Shown piece by piece: positions 1 through 5,100 of a stretch of 7,415 nucleotides of DNA. Each line of letters starts with the position of its first letter. Position 1 is the first letter of the stretch. Under the pieces are notes generated by a model that saw only the letters and a list, made by a program, of their open reading frames with translations, did no database searches and was not told the DNA's origin. Origin of the DNA: a bacterium. Lineage in GTDB: Bacteria > Patescibacteriota > Microgenomatia > Levybacterales > UBA12049. The position numbers and the translations under genes were made by a program. The stretch spans positions 1-7,415 of the forward strand of contig JAJZOC010000079.1 of assembly GCA_021852095.1 (NCBI GenBank), read 5' to 3'.

Positions 1-15
1 TTGATTTTTGACTTT

Positions 16-303
16 TTACCTAGTTCTTACCAACAAGTGTCTTAATATATCTTCTTCCGCTAATAATTTTTTCTCCAAATCGGAAAATGAAACTGCTTTA
101 TCTCCTTGTTGTTCTAGTGCCATAAGGAAATAAAAACCCAAACTTTCTTTTTTTATCGGATAACTTAACGCCTTTTCTCCCCACGAATCAATCTTAGCAA
201 TTTTTATATCGTGAATTAACGATTTTATTTTATCTAAAAGCTTCTCTCTTTCGGCTTGAGTCAAAGATCCTCTTAAAACAACCGCCAGTTCGTAAGTTCT
301 CAT
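16..303 (-). CDS. rpsF: Small ribosomal subunit protein bS6
   Basis: bS6 sits on the platform of the 30S subunit, where it binds 16S rRNA with bS18. The 95-residue product opens MRTYELAVVL, the usual bS6 first strand (family form M-R-x-Y-E). The central SYPIKKESLGFYFLMAL matches the family's conserved strand region (L-A-Y-x-I-x-K...G-x-Y), and it ends in the expected helix and a basic tail. Length is normal for the family. A TTG codon lies immediately upstream in frame, but the ATG at 301-303 gives the canonical N-terminus. AGGA lies 7 bases upstream, yet those bases also form part of a -10-like TAGGAT, so it is unclear which signal matters. In many bacteria ssb and rpsR follow rpsF; here they would lie beyond the left edge. 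The stop is TAA. Confidence 0.95.
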   Translation of the reverse strand: MRTYELAVVLRGSLTQAEREKLLDKIKSLIHDIKIAKIDSWGEKALSYPIKKESLGFYFLMALEQQGDKAVSFSDLEKKLLAEEDILRHLLVRTR

Positions 304-338
304 CAACTTATCCTACCAAAATAAAAACCCAAAAGCAA
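304..338 (-). promoter_or_regulatory. Candidate rpsF promoter placed for leaderless start
   Basis: On the minus strand TTGCTT (333-338) is followed after 17 bases by TAGGAT (310-315), then exactly six bases (AAGTTG) before the ATG. Transcription would start at or next to the ATG. TAGGAT matches the -10 consensus at 4 of 6 positions. The alternative reading is that GTAGGA is a weak Shine-Dalgarno sequence and rpsF is read through from ychF, 53 bases upstream. Confidence 0.4.
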
Positions 339-356
339 TAGAGAAATTACCCAAGA

Positions 357-1577
357 TTATTTTCCAATCTTGAACTCCACCACATCCCCATCTTGCATGA
401 CATAATCTTTTCCCTCAAGCCGCGCCTTACCATTTTCCCGTGCCCCTTTCCAGCCTTTATTTTGAACAAAATCTTCATAAGACGCAACTTCCGCCTTTAT
501 AAAATGCTGAACAAAATCCGTGTGAATTACTCCAGAAGCGTCAACCGCTTTTGTTCCTTTTTGAATAGTCCAAGCCCTAACTTCTTTCTCTCCGCAAGTC
601 AAGAATGAAATTAAACCCAACCGATCATATGCTGTTTGAATTAATCGCTCAAGTCCTGATTCTTTAAAACCTAAATCTTTGAGGTATTGTTTTTGTTCAC
701 TTTCCGAAAGTTCTGATAATTCTGATTCAATTCTTGCGCAAATCGGAACAATGTTATTTCGATCTGCCACTAATATACTAATATGTTGGCTTACTATAGG
801 TTTTATCTTCTCTGCATTATAATCGCTTTCCGAAACATTCAAAACCACAATCTCGGGTTTTGCAGACAGTAAAAACAATTGTTTCGCCTCTTCTTGCTCT
901 GTTTCTGTCAATTGAATGTTTCTTACCGGCTTTCCTTGATTCAACGTGTTTCTAATCTTTTCTATTGTTTCGTTTTGAGATTTAAGCTGTTGTTTTGCGC
1001 TTTGAGTTTTGCGCTTTGAGTTTTCAAGAGTATTCAGATCCGCTAACATGAGTTCTGTTTCAATGGTTTGATAGTCACTGAGCGGATCGACTGAACCCTC
1101 CCTTATTACATTGTCATCTGTAAACGCCCTCACTACATGAGCAATTAGATTTACTTCTCTGATATGGGACAAAAACTTATTGCCAAGCCCCGCACCTTCA
1201 TTTGCACCTTTAACGAGTCCCGCAATATCTACAAATTTCACTGTCGCGGGAACTATTGGAGGAAGCTTTAAGCGCGGGGAGCTAATAAAATTTTCGCCGT
1301 GAACACTAGCGGGATTTTCGGATCTTGTTGATTGACTACCTTTCTTCGCGCTGTGAATAAGAAAATTTTCATTAGCGACCTCAGCGCCAATGTTATCTAT
1401 AACTATCTCCGCCAATTTTTGCAAACGATCGTCCGGCACAGGAACCACACCGATGTTAGGTTCTATAGTGGCAAAAGGATAATTCGCCACAAACGCCTGC
1501 TGCTTTTTTAGCAGTGCATTAAACAGTGTTGATTTTCCAACGTTCGGGAGACCCACGATTCCTACATTTAAATTCAT
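357..1577 (-). CDS. ychF: YchF/OLA1-family P-loop ATPase/GTPase with a ~44-residue insertion
   Basis: YchF is a universally conserved Obg-related, ribosome-associated NTPase that tends to prefer ATP. The chosen ATG gives MNLNVGIVGLPNVGKS, the canonical family start. An in-frame start at 1622 would add 15 unconserved residues. Numbering from the chosen ATG, the P-loop GLPNVGKS is at about 9-16, the G3 motif DIAGLVKGANEGAGLG at about 117-132, and the altered G4 NVSE at about 247-250. A helical coiled-coil-like stretch lies at about 180-225. The C-terminal TGS domain (about 335-406) carries GVIHTDF, RAWT and the EGKDYVMQDGDVVEF ending. The product is 407 residues against about 363 in typical YchF. 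The excess lies between AEIV and KLPPIVPATVKFVDIAG, where relatives have only a short linker; it is encoded by about 1269-1400 and contains an inverted repeat. The frame stays open through the insert. Confidence 0.96.
   Translation of the reverse strand: MNLNVGIVGLPNVGKSTLFNALLKKQQAFVANYPFATIEPNIGVVPVPDDRLQKLAEIVIDNIGAEVANENFLIHSAKKGSQSTRSENPASVHGENFISSPRLKLPPIVPATVKFVDIAGLVKGANEGAGLGNKFLSHIREVNLIAHVVRAFTDDNVIREGSVDPLSDYQTIETELMLADLNTLENSKRKTQSAKQQLKSQNETIEKIRNTLNQGKPVRNIQLTETEQEEAKQLFLLSAKPEIVVLNVSESDYNAEKIKPIVSQHISILVADRNNIVPICARIESELSELSESEQKQYLKDLGFKESGLERLIQTAYDRLGLISFLTCGEKEVRAWTIQKGTKAVDASGVIHTDFVQHFIKAEVASYEDFVQNKGWKGARENGKARLEGKDYVMQDGDVVEFKIGK
993..1024. repeat. 14-bp tandem duplication inside ychF
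   Basis: TTTTGCGCTTTGAG occurs twice head to tail (993-1006 and 1007-1020), followed by a further TTTT. On the coding strand the pattern is near-heptameric (ACTCAAA GCGCAAA, twice). Fourteen bases are not a codon multiple, so the copies are read in different frames, giving NSKRKTQSAKQQ in the predicted helical region, where length change is tolerated. Confidence 0.75.
1272..1387. repeat. Imperfect inverted repeat inserted in the ychF reading frame
   Basis: The left arm runs 1272-1296 and the right arm about 1361-1387. The inner parts, GCTAAT-AAAATTTTC on the plus strand and GCTAATGAAAATTTTC on the minus, match except for one bulged base. Outward, a GG step and a GCGC box also pair, with mismatches between. 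The interior contains two related direct copies, GCCGTGAACA (1297-1306) and GCTGTGAATA (1350-1359), each followed by a TTTTC run. The segment coincides with residues of YchF that have no counterpart in other members. This resembles a small palindromic element carried within a coding sequence. No second copy is in the window, so mobility is inferred. Confidence 0.65.
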
Positions 1578-1589
1578 AAGGTTACTATA
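1578..1589 (-). promoter_or_regulatory. -10-like box six bases before the ychF ATG
   Basis: TATAGT (1584-1589 on the minus strand, 5 of 6 to consensus) is followed by AACCTT and then the ATG. No convincing -35 hexamer lies 16-18 bases upstream (CCAGAA at 17). The position supports the canonical start at 1577 over the longer one at 1622. No Shine-Dalgarno sequence is visible. Confidence 0.4.
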
Positions 1590-1637
1590 AATATCTCTGC
1601 GTGTAATTCTGGATCTGATCATTAGTCATAGATGTTT

Positions 1638-1650
1638 TAATGATAATCAT
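1638..1650. promoter_or_regulatory. Fur-box-like palindrome in the ychF leader
   Basis: TAATGATAATCAT is an odd-centred palindrome (ATGAT-A-ATCAT). It is identical to 13 contiguous bases of the classical 19-bp Fur box consensus, but the flanking positions do not match. A larger ATAGAT/ATCTAT pair (1628-1633, 1651-1656) brackets it. It lies between the distal promoter and the ychF start. It may be an operator or a chance AT-rich palindrome. Confidence 0.25.
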
Positions 1651-1655
1651 ATCTA

Positions 1656-1676
1656 TCCTGAACAAAGTCGAAGGAC
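1656..1676. repeat. REP-like TCCTTCGAC...TCAGGA repeat
   Basis: On the minus strand this reads GTCCTTCGACTTTGTTCAGGA. It has the form of a short motif, TCCTTCGAC-N-CTCAGGA, that I recognise as dispersed in intergenic regions of many bacterial genomes, including candidate phyla. TCCT and AGGA ends can pair. It begins at the predicted start point of the distal ychF promoter, so it would form the 5' end of that RNA. Only one copy is present here. Confidence 0.5.
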
Positions 1677-1691
1677 AAATTAATTATAGCA
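1677..1691 (-). promoter_or_regulatory. Distal ychF promoter, extended -10
   Basis: TGCTATAAT (1683-1691 on the minus strand) is a perfect TATAAT with the TGn extension, which often substitutes for a -35 element. The hexamer 17 bases upstream is only a T run. The predicted start is near 1676, leaving a leader of about 100 bases before the ychF ATG. The box lies 40-50 bases downstream of the purD stop, with no clear terminator hairpin between. Confidence 0.5.
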
Positions 1692-1733
1692 GAAGATCGG
1701 AGATTAAAAAACGATTTGAATGTTTGTATTGGG

Positions 1734-3071
1734 CTAAATTATTTTGCGGCGTTTTGAAAAAATAACATTATTTGCTATATCCCGGCGGAATTGTTTTCCC
1801 TCAAAATCCCGCTCTTCCACTACTTTTGTTGCACGTTCTTTCGCCTCTCTAAAATCACTTCCTCGTCCGACCGCAAGATATACCCGTCCTCCGCTCGTCT
1901 CAACATGATCCTCATTAACTCTTGTCCCCGCGTGGAAAAGAAATGATCCGGAATCAAGCTGTTTATGAAGACCACTTATGGGAAATCCTGTTTCCGGATC
2001 TTGTGGATATCCGTGGGAAGCGGCAACAATTCCAACCGCAACTTCATTTTCAAGAAATCTCAAATGTTTAGCCGTCAGCGTTCCGTTGCGAACCGCATCT
2101 ACCGCTTCCACAAAATCAACGCCTTCCTCAACCAACACGGAGATAACAGGAAACTCCGGATCCCCTCCCCTGCAATTAAATTCAATCACAATCGGGTTAC
2201 CATCCTTATCAATCATTAATCCTGCATACAAAATTCCTTCGTAATAAATCTCTTTCTCCCGCATTTTCTCAACAATCGGATCCAATATCTCTTGCATAAT
2301 TCTTTTTTCAAGTTGGGGAGTAATTGTCGGAGTCGGTGCAAATGCACCCATGCCGCCGGTATTTAATCCTGTATCATTTTCCCCAACCCGTTTATGATCC
2401 TGCGAAGAAGGCAGACAAACAATGTGTCCGTTTTTATCAACCAATGCTAAAACCGATGCCTCTCTTCCTTTTATCCGATCCTGCACCAACACCGGCTCAC
2501 CACTTTTGTATTTTAGTCCGAATGCGACATCAACCGCCTGATCTGCCTCTTTAATAGAATCGGGGACCGTAACTCCCTTCGCGGCCATTAAACCATTTTC
2601 TTTTACCACGATATTTTCAGGTTTCCTGTAACGGATATACGCTTTTGCCCCTTCGCTATCAAAAAATGCTCGTGTTGGCGGATGCGGCACCCCCGCCTCT
2701 TGCATAATTTGAATTGCAAACCATTTATCTGACTCTATTCGTGCGCCTTCTTGGTTTGGTCCAAACACATCAATCCCCACCTCGTTCATTCGGTTTCTGA
2801 TTCCTAAAGCAAGCGGTTCTTCGGGTCCTACAATAACTGTATCGATACCTCTATTTTTTGCATCCTGCACCTGACGGCTAATATCAGTTGCGGCAATAGG
2901 AACATTAGATCCTATCGTTCCCGCATTTCCCGGGGCAACTTCAAGATGTGCAACCCAAGAAGATTGTTGAATCAACCTAAACAGACTGTGTTCCCGAGCG
3001 CCGGATCCGATAATCCGAATTCTCCTATCTCCTTTATTTTCCTTCTGAGGATAAACACTTCTCTCTTTCAT
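1734..3071 (-). CDS. purD: Phosphoribosylamine--glycine ligase (GAR synthetase)
   Basis: PurD joins glycine to 5-phosphoribosylamine using ATP to give GAR, the second step of de novo purine synthesis, in the cytoplasm. The 445-residue product has the family order. The N-terminal nucleotide-like fold carries GSGAREHSL and APGNAGT, followed by VIVGPEEPLALG. The ATP-grasp core has VVKENGLMAAKGV, then SQDHKRVGENDTGLNTGGMGAFAPTP, then LYAGLMIDKDGNPIVIEFNCRGGDPE. The C-terminal domain includes GIVAASHGYPQDPETGFPISGL. The usual NCRFGDPETQ reads NCRGGDPEFP here. The ATG at 3071 leaves about 17 residues before the conserved strand; a TTG at 3095 adds eight more. Neither has a good ribosome site. The best one lies inside, before an ATT at 3018-3020. 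No other pur gene is in the window. The stop is TAG. Confidence 0.95.
   Translation of the reverse strand: MKERSVYPQKENKGDRRIRIIGSGAREHSLFRLIQQSSWVAHLEVAPGNAGTIGSNVPIAATDISRQVQDAKNRGIDTVIVGPEEPLALGIRNRMNEVGIDVFGPNQEGARIESDKWFAIQIMQEAGVPHPPTRAFFDSEGAKAYIRYRKPENIVVKENGLMAAKGVTVPDSIKEADQAVDVAFGLKYKSGEPVLVQDRIKGREASVLALVDKNGHIVCLPSSQDHKRVGENDTGLNTGGMGAFAPTPTITPQLEKRIMQEILDPIVEKMREKEIYYEGILYAGLMIDKDGNPIVIEFNCRGGDPEFPVISVLVEEGVDFVEAVDAVRNGTLTAKHLRFLENEVAVGIVAASHGYPQDPETGFPISGLHKQLDSGSFLFHAGTRVNEDHVETSGGRVYLAVGRGSDFREAKERATKVVEERDFEGKQFRRDIANNVIFSKRRKII
3018..3035 (-). promoter_or_regulatory. Strong Shine-Dalgarno inside the purD 5' end, before an ATT
   Basis: AAAGGAG (3029-3035 on the minus strand) is followed after eight bases by an in-frame ATT (3018-3020). 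That codon starts IRIIGSGAREH, close to where PurD proteins normally begin. A second AGGAG (3022-3026) lies between. ATT is a rare but known start codon. The purine-rich stretch may instead simply encode the extension (ENKGDRR). Confidence 0.3.
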
Positions 3072-3109
3072 CCTAATATAATTAGACACTGCCAACCAGT
3101 ATTGACGTT

Positions 3110-3138
3110 ATGTTAAACAAATGGGTTTCAAAAAGCAA
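3110..3138 (-). promoter_or_regulatory. Weak candidate purD promoter
   Basis: On the minus strand TTGCTT (3133-3138) and TAACAT (3110-3115) are 17 bases apart. The TTGCTT matches -35-like hexamers seen before other genes here, but the -10 fits at only 4 of 6 positions. It would give a leader of about 30 bases before the ATG. The rest of the 3096-3259 gap shows nothing else I can name. Confidence 0.25.
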
Positions 3139-3259
3139 GAGAAAAATTAGAGTTATAAGAAATCGCCTATTGCCACTCTAATGCTACGTATTTTGTAAAA
3201 AAGCAAAGAATAGATCATTTACAAGTAATAACTTAAATCAAAAATTATTTTTTAACATA

Positions 3260-3550
3260 CTAGTTCGATTTAACAATTCTCTTTCTTATTGTTCCGGGTC
3301 TGACTGCATATGCCGGTCTTTTCTCCTTTTCGTAAATCGTTAAGCTCCCGATTAGTTTACCGCAATTTCTACATTTTAGAGAGGAACCGCTTACGTCTTT
3401 ATAAATTCTATCAACGTACATCCTTTTTATAATTCCTGGTCCGTCCTTCTGATAATCAAAAAGCTTTTCGTTACAAGAAGAGCATCTTATTTCAAGAAGT
3501 CTTGAATATCCGCCCCTAGATTTCCTATAGACATCATTCTTCAGCTTCAC
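3260..3550 (-). CDS. Small zinc-ribbon protein, unrecognised family
   Basis: I do not recognise this 96-residue protein as a named family. Two CxxC pairs (Cys23/Cys26 in RCSSCNEKL and Cys60/Cys63 in KCRNCGKLIG) are 33 residues apart, the layout of a zinc ribbon holding one zinc. Both pairs follow a hydrophobic strand and are followed by a turn and second strand, as in zinc knuckles. The ends are strongly basic (KLKNDVYRKSRGG; RPGTIRKRIVKSN), which favours nucleic-acid or ribosome binding, though that is inference. There is no signal peptide or membrane segment. The GTG start is the only reasonable one near the open end and lies six bases after TATAAT. Codon use and coherent cysteine spacing argue that the gene is real. 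The stop is TAG. Confidence 0.75.
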   Translation of the reverse strand: MKLKNDVYRKSRGGYSRLLEIRCSSCNEKLFDYQKDGPGIIKRMYVDRIYKDVSGSSLKCRNCGKLIGSLTIYEKEKRPAYAVRPGTIRKRIVKSN

Positions 3551-3585
3551 TCGACAATTATAACAAAATTCATTTCATCCTTAAA
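3551..3585 (-). promoter_or_regulatory. Promoter of the zinc-ribbon gene, leaderless geometry
   Basis: A perfect TATAAT (3557-3562 on the minus strand) is followed by TGTCGA and the GTG start. A weak -35, TTTAAG (3580-3585), lies 17 bases upstream and falls inside a palindrome. No Shine-Dalgarno sequence precedes the GTG, so initiation at the 5' end of the RNA is likely. Confidence 0.5.
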
Positions 3586-3602
3586 TTCTTGAGTATTTAA
3601 GG
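3579..3602. promoter_or_regulatory. Perfect 8-bp inverted repeat over the -35 region; operator candidate
   Basis: CCTTAAAT (3579-3586) and ATTTAAGG (3595-3602) are exact inverted copies separated by eight bases. No T-run follows on either strand, so it is not a standard terminator. The proximal arm covers the candidate -35 of the zinc-ribbon gene, which suggests a dimeric regulator site. The remaining gap to 3676 is AT-rich with no clear hairpin. Confidence 0.4.
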
Positions 3603-3676
3603 ATATTATAAAAATTATTTGGGGAGATTTTGATCGGGTTAATTAAGAATCTTTTTGGAAAATAAATTAAAAAATT

Positions 3677-4597
3677 TTATGTTCCGAGTTCTACCAAAAC
3701 ATATTTTGCCGAAGGAACAACCTTGCGAATTTCAAGCTCTATTGTCCCAATAATCTTTTCCAAATCTTTTATCTTAAGCCCTTTGGCAATTTCCACATCC
3801 AAACTTACCAAAAGTTTCTCCGATCCTATATGCAAAGTTTTCAGATCCGTTATTGCATCAACTTTATCAACGGACAAAGCTGTCTTTCGTATCTTGTCCT
3901 CTACTTCATAAGATGCCGCTTTGCCAACCAGCATATCCTTAATGCCAAAAATCAAGAAAACAGAAATAATTGCCATAACTATGCCGATTCCCATTGCCCC
4001 TATTCCGTCGAGCCTCATATTCCCGGTTGAAACATAAACCAAAATTGCCAAAAAACCCATAATCGATGTTAAGACTCCCATCAGATCAAGAGTGAAAGTT
4101 GTTTTTGTTTCAACTAAAGACGACTTATAAAAAATCTTAAGGATATTAAAAAAACTTCTTTTATTAACTAATCGCTTATAACTCAACAAAAAAGAATAGC
4201 TGTTGGTAACAAGGGTAATAAAAAGAACAAGAAAAACAAGGCTTATGTTTGTTATGCCTGTCGGCTGTAAAAACCGCCTAAAACCAAGATAAAAAGAAAA
4301 TGTAGATGTTATACCAAACATTATTAAGGCGGCAAGAAAAGTCCAAAAGTAAATTTCGCGCCCGTACCCAAAAGGGTGAGTTTTGTCTTCATTTCTCATG
4401 GAGCGCATAATACCGATTAGCAAAAGCCCAGAGGAAATAAGGTCTGAGAAATTCTGCAGAAATTGAGTCAGCATAATAACGCTGCCGGATAAAATCGCAA
4501 CAACAAGGCTTACAAAAACATTTACAACATCCGTTAAAAATGACGTAAGGATTATCCGTTTAGCGCTAAGTCTTCTATCTGTTTTTAAATCTTCCAT
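3677..4597 (-). CDS. Cation diffusion facilitator family membrane protein, degenerate metal site
   Basis: CDF proteins are dimeric divalent-metal/proton antiporters of the inner membrane. This 306-residue protein has six predicted membrane segments (about 15-37, 38-64, 82-104, 117-141, 168-190, 198-220). HPFGYGREIYFW follows TM2, the signature of the SLC30A9-like branch. The cytoplasmic C-terminal domain (about 230-306) has the ferredoxin-like pattern ending in a valine-rich strand. In active relatives TM2 and TM5 carry His/Asp pairs. Here TM2 has Q48-NFS-D52 and TM5 has T167-FTL-D171, so each site keeps only one aspartate. Metal specificity may be altered or transport lost. It starts with ATG two bases after the DUF488 stop, with AAGGA as ribosome site, so the pair is probably one translationally coupled operon. 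Family assignment is firm; substrate is unknown. Confidence 0.88.
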   Translation of the reverse strand: MEDLKTDRRLSAKRIILTSFLTDVVNVFVSLVVAILSGSVIMLTQFLQNFSDLISSGLLLIGIMRSMRNEDKTHPFGYGREIYFWTFLAALIMFGITSTFSFYLGFRRFLQPTGITNISLVFLVLFITLVTNSYSFLLSYKRLVNKRSFFNILKIFYKSSLVETKTTFTLDLMGVLTSIMGFLAILVYVSTGNMRLDGIGAMGIGIVMAIISVFLIFGIKDMLVGKAASYEVEDKIRKTALSVDKVDAITDLKTLHIGSEKLLVSLDVEIAKGLKIKDLEKIIGTIELEIRKVVPSAKYVLVELGT

Positions 4598-4599
4598 TT

Positions 4600-4941
4600 T
4601 TATTCCTTAAAAAATTTCAATAAAACAACCGCGTTATTATGTTCTGTATCTTTTGCCGCGTAAAGAAGGGTAACTGATTTTTTCTCTTTTATCAACTGTT
4701 TAAGTTTTGCGAATTCTTTATTATTCGATATTTCTTGATCGTATCGCCTTTCAAATTCTTCCCATTTTTTTGGATCGTGGCCAAACCATTTCCGTAAACT
4801 GTTACCGGGAGCTATTTCTTTAAACCAAAAGTCTATATGGGCTTTTTCTTTTGATAAACCCCTTGGCCAAAGCCTATCTATCAAAATTCTATACCCATCT
4901 TTCTTGTCGTATTCCTCGTAAACTCTTTTTATCTTTACCAC
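4600..4941 (-). CDS. DUF488 (YeaO-like) protein
   Basis: The 113-residue protein matches the YeaO branch of DUF488, small cytoplasmic proteins of unknown biochemical role. Family signatures are KRVYEE at the start, GYRILIDRLWPRG (16-28), the WF-KEIAPG...LRKWFGHDP stretch (about 39-57), FERRYDQEI (63-71), and the C-terminal TLLYAAKDTEHNNAVVL (91-107). Length is typical. The GTG start gives the expected N-terminus. An ATG two bases upstream is out of frame and closes almost at once. It is first in a two-gene unit with the CDF-family transporter. This pairing hints at a link to metal or stress handling, but that is inference. No Shine-Dalgarno is present; a -10 box lies six bases upstream. Confidence 0.92.
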   Translation of the reverse strand: MVKIKRVYEEYDKKDGYRILIDRLWPRGLSKEKAHIDFWFKEIAPGNSLRKWFGHDPKKWEEFERRYDQEISNNKEFAKLKQLIKEKKSVTLLYAAKDTEHNNAVVLLKFFKE

Positions 4942-4977
4942 ATTTTTATTGTAATACGTTTTTTACTTATTTCGCAA
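4942..4977 (-). promoter_or_regulatory. Promoter of the DUF488-CDF operon
   Basis: TTGCGA (4972-4977 on the minus strand) and TACAAT (4948-4953) are 18 bases apart, followed by AAAAAT and the GTG start. The -10 matches consensus at 5 of 6 positions. The RNA would begin at or next to the start codon. Confidence 0.5.
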
Positions 4978-5015
4978 ATTCAATATTTCTTTCTATCATC
5001 TTAAATCTTTGCTCT

Positions 5016-5045
5016 GCTTATTAAGTAAGAGCTTAAATCCTAAGC
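5016..5045. repeat. Two tandem 15-bp mini-palindromes
   Basis: GCTTA-TTAAG-TAAGA (5016-5030) and GCTTA-AATCC-TAAGC (5031-5045) are adjacent units of the same design, each able to form a 4-5 bp stem with a 5-base loop. No T-run follows, so a terminator is doubtful. They lie 3' of the orphan gene and 5' of the DUF488 promoter. Confidence 0.35.
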
Positions 5046-5100
5046 GGCTATGTAAATTCTAAGATCTCCCCTCCCCCCTAAGCTGAATGTTGCTGATTAT

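Noticed and set aside
1578..1622. ychF start 45 bases upstream (MIRSRITRRDIYSNL extension)
   Set aside because: Family members begin at the MNLNVGIVGLPNVGKS Met, and the extension lacks a ribosome site.
1965..2554. Plus-strand open frames opposite purD
   Set aside because: Low-complexity translations with no family features, lying antisense to a well-supported conserved gene.
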